Below are positions 53,797 to 61,553 of a stretch of DNA of 64,000 nucleotides, piece by piece. Under the pieces are notes generated by a model that had not been told where the DNA came from, searched no databases, and was given only the letters and a program-made list of their open reading frames with translations. Position 1 is the first letter of the stretch; each line of letters begins with the position of its first letter. A program made the position numbers and the translations under genes. The stretch is from Actinomadura roseirufa (GTDB lineage: Bacteria; Actinomycetota; Actinomycetes; Streptosporangiales; Streptosporangiaceae): positions 38,567 to 102,566 of the forward strand of contig NZ_CAACVB010000002.1 in NCBI RefSeq assembly GCF_900659635.1. The letters run 5' to 3'.

Positions 53797-54502
53797 CACC
53801 CGGATTCCTTTCTCCTTGCGTAAGCTCTCCTTGCACCAGCCAGCGGAACAGGCGCAGGTGTCTGCGATCGGTCCTGAGTTCGGTCTCCGGGTGCCACTGG
53901 ACACCGAGGAGACCCGGCCCCTCGACCGCTTCGATCACCCCGTCGGGGGCCCACGCGGTCGCCCGCAGCAGATTCCCGGGGTCGGCGATCGACTGGTGAT
54001 GATGGGAATTGACGGTGTCCACACCGTGCAGAAGGTGATCGATGAGACTGCCGGACTCGGTTTTGATCCCATGACGGAGGGCCGCATAACCCTGGTCGTT
54101 ACGGGTGTCAAGATGTGGGGCGAATCCGGCTGCGGGAAGATCCTGGACAAGCCGGCCACCGGTCGCGACGGTCATGAGTTGCGCGCCACGGCAGACGCCG
54201 AGAACGCGCAGGCCACGCGCTGTGGCGTGGGCGAACGCACGCAGTTCGGCCTCGTCCCGCTCCATGTCGACTTCGGTGAGCGTGGTACTCGCCGCGGCGC
54301 CATAGCGTTCGGGCTGAATGTCCCCGCCACCGGTGACCAGCATGGCGTCGACGAGCTCGACCGCCTCGGCCAGCCTGCCGTCGATCACGGACGTGGGGAT
54401 GAGCAAGGGTGTTCCCCCGGCCGCGAGCACACAGTCGACGTAGGAGCGGTGGACCTTGTAGAACTCCCGCCTTCTTGCGACGAGAATTCCGACACTGGTC
54501 AT
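53786..54502 (-). CDS. Class I glutamine-amidotransferase-like gamma-glutamyl hydrolase (PuuD-like)
   Basis: A 238-residue peptidase C26 protein. The nucleophile is C104 (LGVCRGAQLM), with His/Glu H204 and E206 in GVQWHPETE. The family-specific LVTGGGDIQPERYG and DTVNSHHHQSI match gamma-glutamyl-GABA hydrolases. In putrescine breakdown PuuD removes the glutamyl group that PuuA added; the upstream synthetase-like gene here supplies the matching ligase. Its ATG overlaps the ligase stop (ATGA), so the pair is co-translated. Confidence 0.9.
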   Translation of the reverse strand: MTSVGILVARRREFYKVHRSYVDCVLAAGGTPLLIPTSVIDGRLAEAVELVDAMLVTGGGDIQPERYGAAASTTLTEVDMERDEAELRAFAHATARGLRVLGVCRGAQLMTVATGGRLVQDLPAAGFAPHLDTRNDQGYAALRHGIKTESGSLIDHLLHGVDTVNSHHHQSIADPGNLLRATAWAPDGVIEAVEGPGLLGVQWHPETELRTDRRHLRLFRWLVQGELTQGERNPGDGL

Positions 54503-55854
54503 AGGTTGAGCAGGTAGGTGGAACGTTCGCGGTCGGTTACCTCCAGGTTCGCGCGCTCCCATTCACCGATCTTCATCTCGGCGTAGTCGCTGATGAAGTG
54601 CTCGTGGAAGACCTCGGCCGTCAGGGGATCCCGCTGGAATGCCTCGACGGCGTCGATCAGGGAGCGCGGCAGCCGGTCCGCCTCGGCCGCGTAGGACAGG
54701 TCGTCCCTGGCCTGGCCGGGGTCCATGCCCTGCCGGATACCGTCCAGGCCTGCGGCGAGCATGTACGCCGCGGTCAGGTAGGTGTTGGCGGAGCTGTCGA
54801 CGGCCCGATTCTCGATCGCAGGCCGGTTGGCGGGCAGGCGGATCATGCAGGACCGGTTGTTGTAGCCGTAACTGATCTTCGTCGGGGCCCAGGAGATCTC
54901 GCCGTCGGCCAGACGCTCCACGAGGCGGCGGTAGGAGTTGGTGGTCGGATTGGCGAGCGCGGTGAGCGCGGGGGCATGGTGCATGACGCCGGCTACGAAC
55001 TGGTAAGCTTCCTTGGACCAGCCGTTGTTTCCTTCTTCACTGCGGAACATGTTCTGCCCGGACTCGTCCTCCAGGCTCATGTTGAAGTGGGCGCCGGATC
55101 CCCACATTTCGGGGTACGGCTTCGGCATGAAGGTTGCGAGCAGCCCGCATTCTTTGGCGGCTTGGCGTACCGCCAGGCGGAAGAGCGTGATCCGATCCGC
55201 CGACTCGATCACCGGCCCGTGGGCGAAGTCGAACTCGTACTGCCCCTCACCGCCCTCCGCGTCGAAACTGAAGAGCCCGAAGTCCATTTCCTCCAGGTAT
55301 GAGCACACGCGGTCGAGAAATGGCAGCGAGTCCAGAGAGGCCTCCACGTCGTAGGCCGGCGACGGCTTGATCTCCTCGCTGAGCGTCATCGGGATCAGGC
55401 GCCCGGCGCCCGGCCCCAACGACTCCGGCTTGAACACGTAGAATTCCGGCTCAACGCCGAGTTGGGCCACGTAACCCATGTCGGCGGCGGCGTCCACTTG
55501 CTTCCGCAAGATCGAGCGCGGGCACAGCGCGTAGGGCTCGCGGCCGCTGAGCGACATGTCAGCGACCATCCAGGCGATCCGCCGGTCCCAGGGCAACACC
55601 CGCAGGGTCGCCGGGTCGGGAATGCCAGCGACTTCCTCCTCGATAGGATTCATGTGCCCGATACCGCCCATACCGCGTGGCGTGTACCGTTCGGAGCCCG
55701 CCAGCATGTTGGGCAGGTGGTCGATCGGGACGGTCTTGGACTTCGGTCGGCCGAGCACGTCGATCCATGCCGCCACCGCGTACTTGACGCCGCGTCCCGC
55801 CAGATCGCGGGCGAGTTCGGCGTGGTCGGGATTGATGTCATGAACGGTGTCCAT
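54499..55854 (-). CDS. Glutamine-synthetase-like gamma-glutamyl ligase
   Basis: This 451-residue enzyme of the glutamine synthetase superfamily has the beta-grasp N-terminal region (KYAVAAWIDVLGRPKSKTVP), VEPEFYVFKP (metal Glu), QYEFDFAHGP, GSGAHFNMSLED (GS signature with catalytic His) and RLPANRPAIENRAVDSSANT near the end. The usual ammonia-site and adenylylation features of housekeeping GlnA are not preserved. Together with the adjacent gamma-glutamyl hydrolase it more likely ligates glutamate to an amine, as PuuA or gamma-glutamylmethylamide synthetase do. ATG 55854 has AGGAGG upstream. Confidence 0.88.
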   Translation of the reverse strand: MDTVHDINPDHAELARDLAGRGVKYAVAAWIDVLGRPKSKTVPIDHLPNMLAGSERYTPRGMGGIGHMNPIEEEVAGIPDPATLRVLPWDRRIAWMVADMSLSGREPYALCPRSILRKQVDAAADMGYVAQLGVEPEFYVFKPESLGPGAGRLIPMTLSEEIKPSPAYDVEASLDSLPFLDRVCSYLEEMDFGLFSFDAEGGEGQYEFDFAHGPVIESADRITLFRLAVRQAAKECGLLATFMPKPYPEMWGSGAHFNMSLEDESGQNMFRSEEGNNGWSKEAYQFVAGVMHHAPALTALANPTTNSYRRLVERLADGEISWAPTKISYGYNNRSCMIRLPANRPAIENRAVDSSANTYLTAAYMLAAGLDGIRQGMDPGQARDDLSYAAEADRLPRSLIDAVEAFQRDPLTAEVFHEHFISDYAEMKIGEWERANLEVTDRERSTYLLNL

Positions 55855-55867
55855 GCTGATCCTCCTG

Positions 55868-57154
55868 TCAGGGGTGGGAAAAGAGCCGCCGGTAGGCGGC
55901 CCAAGCATCAGCGAACGGCTGCAAAGGGGCACGGAACGACCCCGCCCCGATCTGCCCGCCGCCCTTTCCGGCGATGCCGACGTCCAGGGCAGGCGCGATG
56001 CCCGTGGCGACGACGCGCGCGATGTCGATCCCCGTGGGGGTACCGCGGTAGCCGAAGTACGGGATCAAGAACGACGGGTGCACACCAGCGGTGATCTCGT
56101 ACATGTCCAGGTTGCGGCGAATCATGACCTCGGGCCCGCCCTGGTAGGCCTGCAGCGGGAACGCGGCCGCCTGAGCGAAGGCGCCAAGGCCGCAGACCTC
56201 GGTGATCAGGCTTTCGCCCCCCATGAGCTCGATCTCGTCACGTCCCCGGCCAGGGAGGAAATGCGCCGTCTCGATCTCAGGAAGCGGCCCGCGGAACCAC
56301 CGCGTTCCGAGCCCGGCGACGCGGATGCCGAACTCTTTGCAGGAGAACGACATGGCGGTGACGATCGAGGCACCGTCCGCGCCGTACATCCGGTCTGCCA
56401 TCGACTTGGACGCGGCCATCGAGGCACGCAGGAAGAAGTAGTCGTCACTGGTCAGATAGGACACCAGCGTGCGGGCACGAGCTCCGTCCAGGTCCAGGAG
56501 TCCGGGCAGGATCCGCTTCAAGAACAGCCCGGACGCGGCCGTGTTCCGGCTGTGCAGCTCGTCGCCCTGACGCAGCGCCCGCTCCATGATCGGACGAAGT
56601 CGGATGCCGCCCTGAACCGAACGAACGACCTCGCCGAGCAGAGGCCCGATCACGTCGGCGAGGTACTCCAGATTCTGTCGGACCCCGTCGTTGTACACGC
56701 CGTAATTGAGCCGGTCCGGGGCGGCGCCCTCGAATAGGGTGCAGTGGCCCCGGTTGCCCGAGGTCGCGTCCCTCACGGCTAGGACCGGCATTGAGGCGGT
56801 AGTGATCCCGGCGAGAGAGCCGACGCAGTCGAAATCATGACAACCGGCCACCCGTACGTCTCCCCGTTCGAGGAGCCGCTCGGCCTCCGCAGGGTCGGAG
56901 GCGAGACCCTCATAAAGGACGCCGCCAATGATCCCGGCGCGCTGACCTCCGGTATATTCGGCCCAGGCCAGCGGGGGGCCGGAGGTCAAGATCGTCTCTT
57001 TGGTCATGCCGGGGAGCGCCTCGAGCGCCGGCAGCACATCGACGAGGACGGGGTCGGATGTGAAGAGCAATTCCAGCGCTTGCTCGTTGGCGCGGCTCCG
57101 GTCAATCTCCGGCCTTTGGCCGGTCCCGGAACCATAGTCGTTGGTCGTCGTCAT
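55868..57154 (-). CDS. DUF1116 protein (YahG/YlbE/AllG-like)
   Basis: A 428-residue member of DUF1116, the family of E. coli YahG and YlbE; YlbE (AllG) is one subunit of the oxamate carbamoyltransferase of allantoin degradation. Recognisable parts are LPALEALPGMTKETILTSGP, HFLPGRGRDEIELMGGESLI and SGNRGHCTLFEGAAPDRLNY. Normally an FdrA-like and a YlbF-like partner are encoded alongside, but neither is present, so a different reaction is likely. ATG 57154 follows CCGGAGGCG. It is 13 bp upstream of the ligase gene. Confidence 0.85.
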   Translation of the reverse strand: MTTTNDYGSGTGQRPEIDRSRANEQALELLFTSDPVLVDVLPALEALPGMTKETILTSGPPLAWAEYTGGQRAGIIGGVLYEGLASDPAEAERLLERGDVRVAGCHDFDCVGSLAGITTASMPVLAVRDATSGNRGHCTLFEGAAPDRLNYGVYNDGVRQNLEYLADVIGPLLGEVVRSVQGGIRLRPIMERALRQGDELHSRNTAASGLFLKRILPGLLDLDGARARTLVSYLTSDDYFFLRASMAASKSMADRMYGADGASIVTAMSFSCKEFGIRVAGLGTRWFRGPLPEIETAHFLPGRGRDEIELMGGESLITEVCGLGAFAQAAAFPLQAYQGGPEVMIRRNLDMYEITAGVHPSFLIPYFGYRGTPTGIDIARVVATGIAPALDVGIAGKGGGQIGAGSFRAPLQPFADAWAAYRRLFSHP

Positions 57155-57173
57155 TGATCGCCTCCGGCAGGGA

Positions 57174-57191
57174 TGCAAAAGGTCCTTTTCA
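57174..57191. promoter_or_regulatory. Second LacI-type operator candidate
   Basis: TGCAAAAGGTCCTTTTCA lies in the 89-bp gap before the DUF1116 gene and repeats the TGCAAAA half-site of the operator at 57931. The other half is less well conserved, so it may be a weaker site. Confidence 0.45.
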
Positions 57192-57243
57192 CGTACGCGA
57201 AGCGGCCAGTGCGCCCGAATAGGCCCAATGTCCTCGGACTCTG

Positions 57244-57909
57244 TCAGTAGGAATCGCTCCACGACCCCGTCGAGTCCGGCGATCCCCACACACGGTTGGA
57301 ACGCTCCGTGTCCAGCCGGTAGTCGGTCACTGAGATCTCGAACATCCTGCGCCCGAGATCAGCGGCCCGGTCCAGCGGACGGGAGGGGTCGGACTCCACC
57401 TCGCCCCGGCTATTGCCGACGCCGACGACGACGCCCACGAGACTCTGGCGCAGGTAACGCGTCATTTCCTGGAGCTGGGCCTCGACCCCGAGGGTCGCGC
57501 CACGGTAGCTCTCCTCGCACGCGATCAGCGCAGCGATCCGCTTGCCCGGCAGCGCCGCCGAGACCTGCTCGCCGACCGGAGAGCTGCCCGCGGTGTAGCA
57601 GAACAGCCGGTCGAAGAAGGTCTTCAGGGTTCCGTTGATCCCGTACCAGTAGAGGGGAGTCGCGATGATGAGCCCGTCCGCGGGCATCACGTGATCCATG
57701 AGCAGGCGCTCGTAGCCATCATCGATGCCGCAGGCACCGGTGCTCAATCTGCAGGTGCGGCAGTCGCGCAGCAGCCCGCGGACGAAGTCGGCGAGATAGA
57801 CCGACTCGACCTCGTGCCCGGCCTCACGGGCCCCCTTGGCCGCGGCCTCGGCCAGCGTCCACGAGTTGCCGTCGCGGCGGGGACTTGAACTGATGGCTAG
57901 GACCTTCAT
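57244..57909 (-). CDS. NADPH-dependent FMN reductase / flavodoxin-fold oxidoreductase
   Basis: A 221-residue flavodoxin-fold protein. The FMN phosphate loop is SSSPRRDGNSWTLAEAA at residues 6-22, then a cysteine-containing CRTCRLSTGACGIDD and LIIATPLYWYGINGTLKTFF, the isoflavin/NADPH-FMN reductase signature. Such proteins supply reduced flavin or reduce quinones and nitro compounds. No monooxygenase gene is in the operon, so its acceptor may be encoded elsewhere. ATG 57909 has AGGAGG upstream. As the first gene behind the palindrome at 57931 it leads the operon. Confidence 0.88.
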   Translation of the reverse strand: MKVLAISSSPRRDGNSWTLAEAAAKGAREAGHEVESVYLADFVRGLLRDCRTCRLSTGACGIDDGYERLLMDHVMPADGLIIATPLYWYGINGTLKTFFDRLFCYTAGSSPVGEQVSAALPGKRIAALIACEESYRGATLGVEAQLQEMTRYLRQSLVGVVVGVGNSRGEVESDPSRPLDRAADLGRRMFEISVTDYRLDTERSNRVWGSPDSTGSWSDSY

Positions 57910-57930
57910 GAGAACCTCCTGCTCACAGGT

Positions 57931-57948
57931 TGCAAAAGCGTTTTTGCA
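57931..57948. promoter_or_regulatory. LacI-type operator upstream of the minus-strand operon
   Basis: TGCAAAAGCGTTTTTGCA is an 18-bp palindrome with one mismatched pair and a central CG, the standard layout for LacI-family operators. It sits 21 bp before the first gene of the operon whose 3' neighbour encodes a LacI repressor. Confidence 0.7.
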
Positions 57949-58286
57949 CACTGGGGAGTATGTGAGCCACGTCTCCTGCTGTCAAGAGGTCGCTGCAGCT
58001 CGGTTCCCCGCCACCACCCGCCAGGTACGCCGGCCCCCTCGAGTGGATGCGCGGAGTTGGGCGGCCGTCGCGGTCGGCGGTGGAGCGCGCCGGCTCCTGC
58101 TGCGCCGTGCCGGCCCGCCATCTGGCCGCCGAACGGATGAAGCGCTGAGCCCCTTCGCTTGCGGTCAGGAAACTGCTGGTCACGTCGTGATCGCGGGCGG
58201 TGTGTTAGGCGTGGAACGTGGCGGTCGAGTAGCCGGGAGGAGCTTCCCCTCCGGCCCCCACAGATCCCGGCGTGACGGTCTTGGGC
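57949..58286. other. Intergenic, promoter of the minus-strand operon only
   Basis: About 340 bp with no credible gene. The right part abuts the IS30 remnant. Confidence 0.45.
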
Positions 58287-58702
58287 TCAACCGGTCGTCG
58301 CAACACCGGTTTCCTGAACCGATAGTGGATGCTCGTTCAGGGCTTTGGCGGGTGTCTTCTATCCGAGTGTTTTGCGGGGCCTGGTGTTGAGTGCGTGGGT
58401 GACGGCTGCGAGTTCGTCTGCGTCCCATCGCGAGAAGTAGACCTGCAGGCCGGTGTCGATGCGGAGTGGGCGTGCTGGGCCGGCTCTTTGCCGTGGTCCC
58501 AGGTGAGTGAGCGGCGTAGCCGCCCGGGCAGGGTGGTGATCGCGTCTCTCACGGCCTCGGCACCGCGGCCGGCCGTCGCCGGGCCGTCCTTCGGCCGCCC
58601 CGGCGACGGAATCTGCCCCCGGTACAACCGGACGGCCTGCTGTCGCTTCCCCACACCCACCAGCAACACCTCCAATTCTCAGGTGTTGCGACGACCAGTT
58701 GA
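58287..58702 (-). mobile_element. Deletion derivative of an IS30-family element
   Basis: Inverted termini TCAACCGGTCGTCGCAACAC (58287 onward) and, mirrored, GTGTTGCGACGACCAGTTGA (to 58702) bound 416 bp. Inside, the minus strand encodes DAITTLPGRLRRSLTWDHGKE-type IS30 transposase pieces, then in another frame RIDTGLQVYF joined directly to SRWDADELAAVTHALNTRP, with the intervening catalytic segment missing. A tryptophan codon after RKTLG has become TAG. It is a non-autonomous relic. Confidence 0.8.
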
Positions 58703-58970
58703 ATCCGCCATTGCCGCCGCGGTCGGAGTGGAAGATCGCATGATCGGCGAGGCGGTGGTTCCGGGCGGCCACGCCGATGGCCTTCTCGACGAGCGGGGTC
58801 TTGAAGTCATCGTCCATCGCCCAGCCGATCACGGCCCTGGTGTGGCAGCCGATCACCGGGGCCCGATAGAGCCACCCCTCCCACGTCGGAATATAAGTGA
58901 TGTCGCCCACCATTTTCTGCCCCGGGTCGGCGGCAGTGAAGTCACGAACTTGAGCTGCCCGATCCCCCAA
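58703..58970 (-). pseudogene. IS3-type transposase fragment
   Basis: The minus strand encodes RDFTAADPGQKMVGDITYIP, TWEGWLYRAPVIGCHTRAVI and NHRLADHAIFHSDRGGN, the centre of an IS3 OrfB integrase core (first and second catalytic Asp visible in GDITYI and HSDRG). It ends where the IS30 relic begins, so the IS30 element landed in it. No upstream half is recognisable. It is distinct from the IS3 element at 49883. Confidence 0.8.
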
Positions 58971-59294
58971 GCCCTACGGCTCTCCGGGCACCAATCTCGT
59001 CGGGCCTTTTGCGCCATTGCATCTCCCCATCCCGCGCCGGGATCGGCGCCATCGGTCAGGACAGGGGCACGATCGCGCTCATCATCGCGCCCTCCACCCT
59101 GCCGATCCTGAAGAACCGCCCCGACGACCCCGACGACATGGAGACCGGCCACGCCTGATTCGTCATCGGCTGACCGCTGCGGTGTCAGTTCGGCGGCTTG
59201 TCAGGCAGGTGAGCAACTGTTCACGGACCGCATGTGACGCCGCCAGGGGCGCCAAGCACAGTGCTCGGCGATTTCCAAACGTTCTGCCCTGGAC

Positions 59295-59519
59295 GTCGGC
59301 CAGCCGGTAACGACGCCCTGGTGACGGACGAAGCGGACCGGGAAAGCAGCCCACCAGACCCGGGTTGTGTCCGCGAGCCAACATCGAGCCGACATGGGAA
59401 GGAAGCGGGGCGAAACCGGCGGCGGGCATATCGGGTCTTTTTTGTGTTTACCCTGGTCAAGCGGGGTGGGTCGCGTGGGACTCGAACCCACAACCTACGG
59501 ATTAAAAGTCCGGAGCTCT
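59295..59519 (+). repeat. Direct repeat of the tRNA-Lys locus (copy 2)
   Basis: This is the better-preserved partner of the segment at 46838-47001. It covers about 170 bp downstream of the tRNA 3' end and the 3' two-thirds of the tRNA gene itself. Confidence 0.75.
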
Positions 59520-59539
59520 GCCAATTGAGCTAGCGACCC
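59467..59539 (-). tRNA. tRNA-Lys (anticodon UUU)
   Basis: The 73-nt gene on the minus strand folds as a cloverleaf. Acceptor GGGTCGC pairs with GCGACCC; the D-stem is GCTC/GAGC; the anticodon loop CTTTTAA gives anticodon TTT (UUU) for lysine; the T-arm is GTGGG-TTCGAGT-CCCAC; the discriminator is A. CCA is not encoded. Its 3' end faces the island-like region, and a decayed partial copy lies at 46951. Confidence 0.95.
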
Positions 59540-59719
59540 TTGGAACTTGCTTGTGACCTGCGGTTTCTCCTCTCCGTCCCGGTTGACCCTGATCGTACAT
59601 GGGTGCCACAGCTGAGGAATCGCCCGTCAGGGGCTGCCACGAGTCTAGAGGGCCGTCCTGGGCTGATGCATCCCAGATCCGGCGCCGGTGGCCGGGTGGG
59701 GTGGCGAGGTGTGTCGTGG

Positions 59720-59749
59720 GGCGCCCCGGGGAGGCCTCCCCGGGGCGCC
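59720..59749 (-). terminator. 30-bp perfect palindrome, terminator of the P450 gene
   Basis: GGCGCCCCGGGGAGG is followed immediately by its exact complement, 46 bp after the P450 stop codon. In RNA the central bases would form the loop. This is a very stable structure between the P450 and tRNA genes. Confidence 0.65.
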
Positions 59750-59794
59750 GTGGTCACCCGCCCCCAGCGAGAGGCTGAACGACCGGGGAACACC

Positions 59795-61132
59795 TTAGCC
59801 CCGGGTTGGCGGGTTATGGGGTGCATTGCGCACAACCGGTTCGATGCGGAGGGGGAGGTGTTTGAGGCCGTTCTGGAAGTTGGAGGCCAGCCGGACGGGG
59901 GCGCCCGTGCGTTCGAGGTGGTGGGGGAGGAGTTCGCGGAAGAGGGCGCGCATCTGGGTGCGGGCGAGGTGGGCGCCGAGGCAGAAGTGGGGGCCGAAGC
60001 CGAAGCTGACGTGGTCGTTGGGGGTGCGGGTGATGTCGAAGCGGTCGGGGTCGGGGAAGACGGTCTCGTCCCGGTTGGCGGACGCGTGGTAGACGACGAC
60101 CTTCTGGCCGGCGCGGACGGGCCGTCCGGCGAGGACGAGGTCGGTGGTGGCGGTGCGGCGGAAGTCCATGACGGGGGGCCAGTAGCGGAGCATCTCCTCG
60201 ACGGCGGACGGGAGGAGGGACGGGGCGGCGCGGAGGCGGGCGAGTTCGGTGGGGTGGTCGAGGAGGGTGAGGAGGCCGCCGGGGATGCCGTTGCGGAGGG
60301 TTTCGTTGCCGGCGACGGCGAAGAGGAAGAACATCTGCTCGAACTCGCCGGTGGTGAGGCCGCCTTCGAGCATGCGGGACATGATGTCGCCCGATGGGGA
60401 CGCCCGCTTGGCGGTGGCGAGCGCGTGGGCGTAGGCGAACATGTCCGCGAGGGCCGGGGCGGAGCGAGGGTTGACGGGGCGGCCGTCGGGGTGGGTGGAC
60501 GAGGTGGGGCGGAGCTCCAGGGCGTCCCGGGCCATGGGGCTCAGGGAGGCGGCCTCGGCGGTGGAGAGGCCGGCGTACTCGTCGTCCTGGTAGCCGATGA
60601 CGCGGGACGCCCAGTCGTACAGGAGGCGGCGGTCGGATTCGGGGACGCCCATGATGTGGGCGAGGGTCCACACGGGAAGGTCGGCGGCGACCTCCACGAA
60701 GTCGGTCTCGCGGCCTAGGGCGGAGGCGACGAGGGCGCGGGCGCGGCGCGTGATGGTGTCCTCAAGGGCGCGGACGGCGCGTGGGGTGAAGGCGGCGGCG
60801 ACGATCCGGCGCAGGCGGGAGTGGCCGGGCGGGTCCTGGTTGAGCATCATCGCGCGGGCGGACGCGAGGTCCTCTGGGGTGTCGGGGTCGCGGATCTGGG
60901 TGGCGCCGAGGTGGGAGGAGAACAGGCCGGGGGAACGCAGGACGTGTTTGACGTCGGCGTGGCGGAAGACGGCCCAGTAGCCGGGGCCGGCCGGCCAGGG
61001 CCCGACGGCGGGTTCCGGGACCCAGGTCACGGGGGATTCGGCGCGCAGTGTCCTGAAGGTGTCGTAGGGGATCCCCGAGGCATACGTGGCGGGCAGGAAG
61101 ATCTCCTCGTGCATGTCTTCAGAGTGCATCAT
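59795..61132 (-). CDS. Cytochrome P450
   Basis: A 445-residue soluble P450. The I-helix has FAVAGNETLRNGIPGG (acidic/Thr oxygen-activation region, with Glu-Thr-Leu instead of the commoner Asp/Glu-Thr-Thr), the K-helix has EEMLRYWPP (ExxR), and the heme loop is FGFGPHFCLGAHLA with axial C384. The opening LPATYASGIPYDTFRTLRAE and the WAVFRHADVKHVLRSP segment recall CYP125/CYP124/CYP142-type steroid or alkyl hydroxylases of actinomycetes, but this is only suggestive. ATG 61132 is the first of several possible starts (61129, 61114). It lies 6 bp from the divergent thioesterase start. Confidence 0.9.
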   Translation of the reverse strand: MMHSEDMHEEIFLPATYASGIPYDTFRTLRAESPVTWVPEPAVGPWPAGPGYWAVFRHADVKHVLRSPGLFSSHLGATQIRDPDTPEDLASARAMMLNQDPPGHSRLRRIVAAAFTPRAVRALEDTITRRARALVASALGRETDFVEVAADLPVWTLAHIMGVPESDRRLLYDWASRVIGYQDDEYAGLSTAEAASLSPMARDALELRPTSSTHPDGRPVNPRSAPALADMFAYAHALATAKRASPSGDIMSRMLEGGLTTGEFEQMFFLFAVAGNETLRNGIPGGLLTLLDHPTELARLRAAPSLLPSAVEEMLRYWPPVMDFRRTATTDLVLAGRPVRAGQKVVVYHASANRDETVFPDPDRFDITRTPNDHVSFGFGPHFCLGAHLARTQMRALFRELLPHHLERTGAPVRLASNFQNGLKHLPLRIEPVVRNAPHNPPTRG

Positions 61133-61138
61133 GGCGGT

Positions 61139-61552
61139 GTGACGCTGAAGCCTGCGGACGGCGAGAAGATCCTGCGCGAGAACTTCGCGCCCTGGGTGCT
61201 GGAGCTGGGCCTCTCCGTGGAGGAGGTGGGGGACGGCACGGCGGTGCTCCGGTTGCCGTGGTCGGACCGGCTGGCCCGCGAGGGCGGGGGGCTGTCCGGC
61301 CAGGCGATGATGGCGGCCGCCGACACGGCGGTGGTCATCGCGGTGTCGGGCGCGCGGGGCGGGTTCGTGCCGATGACGACCGTGCAGCTCAGCACGTCCT
61401 TCCAGCGGCCTGTCGTGGGACGGGACGTGCTGGTGTCGGTTCGGGTCACGAAACTGGGCCGGACGCTCGCGTTCGCGGATGTCACGCTGGTGGCGGACGG
61501 TGATTCGGCCGTGGTCGCCCAGGCCAGCGCCGTGTACGCGATTATGGGGTGA
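61139..61552 (+). CDS. PaaI-type hotdog-fold thioesterase
   Basis: This 137-residue hotdog protein has the PaaI-like motif around GGLSGQAMMAAADTAVVIAV (the Gly-x-x-Met-Ala-Asp type helix) and MTTVQLSTSFQRPVVGRDVL, followed by LGRTLAFADVTLVADGDSAV. It probably hydrolyses acyl-CoA thioesters in the cytoplasm. GTG 61139 is inferred from the beginning of similarity; no ribosome-binding site is visible and translation may be leaderless. The dienelactone hydrolase gene starts one base after its stop. Confidence 0.83.
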   Translation: MTLKPADGEKILRENFAPWVLELGLSVEEVGDGTAVLRLPWSDRLAREGGGLSGQAMMAAADTAVVIAVSGARGGFVPMTTVQLSTSFQRPVVGRDVLVSVRVTKLGRTLAFADVTLVADGDSAVVAQASAVYAIMG

Positions 61553-61553
61553 A

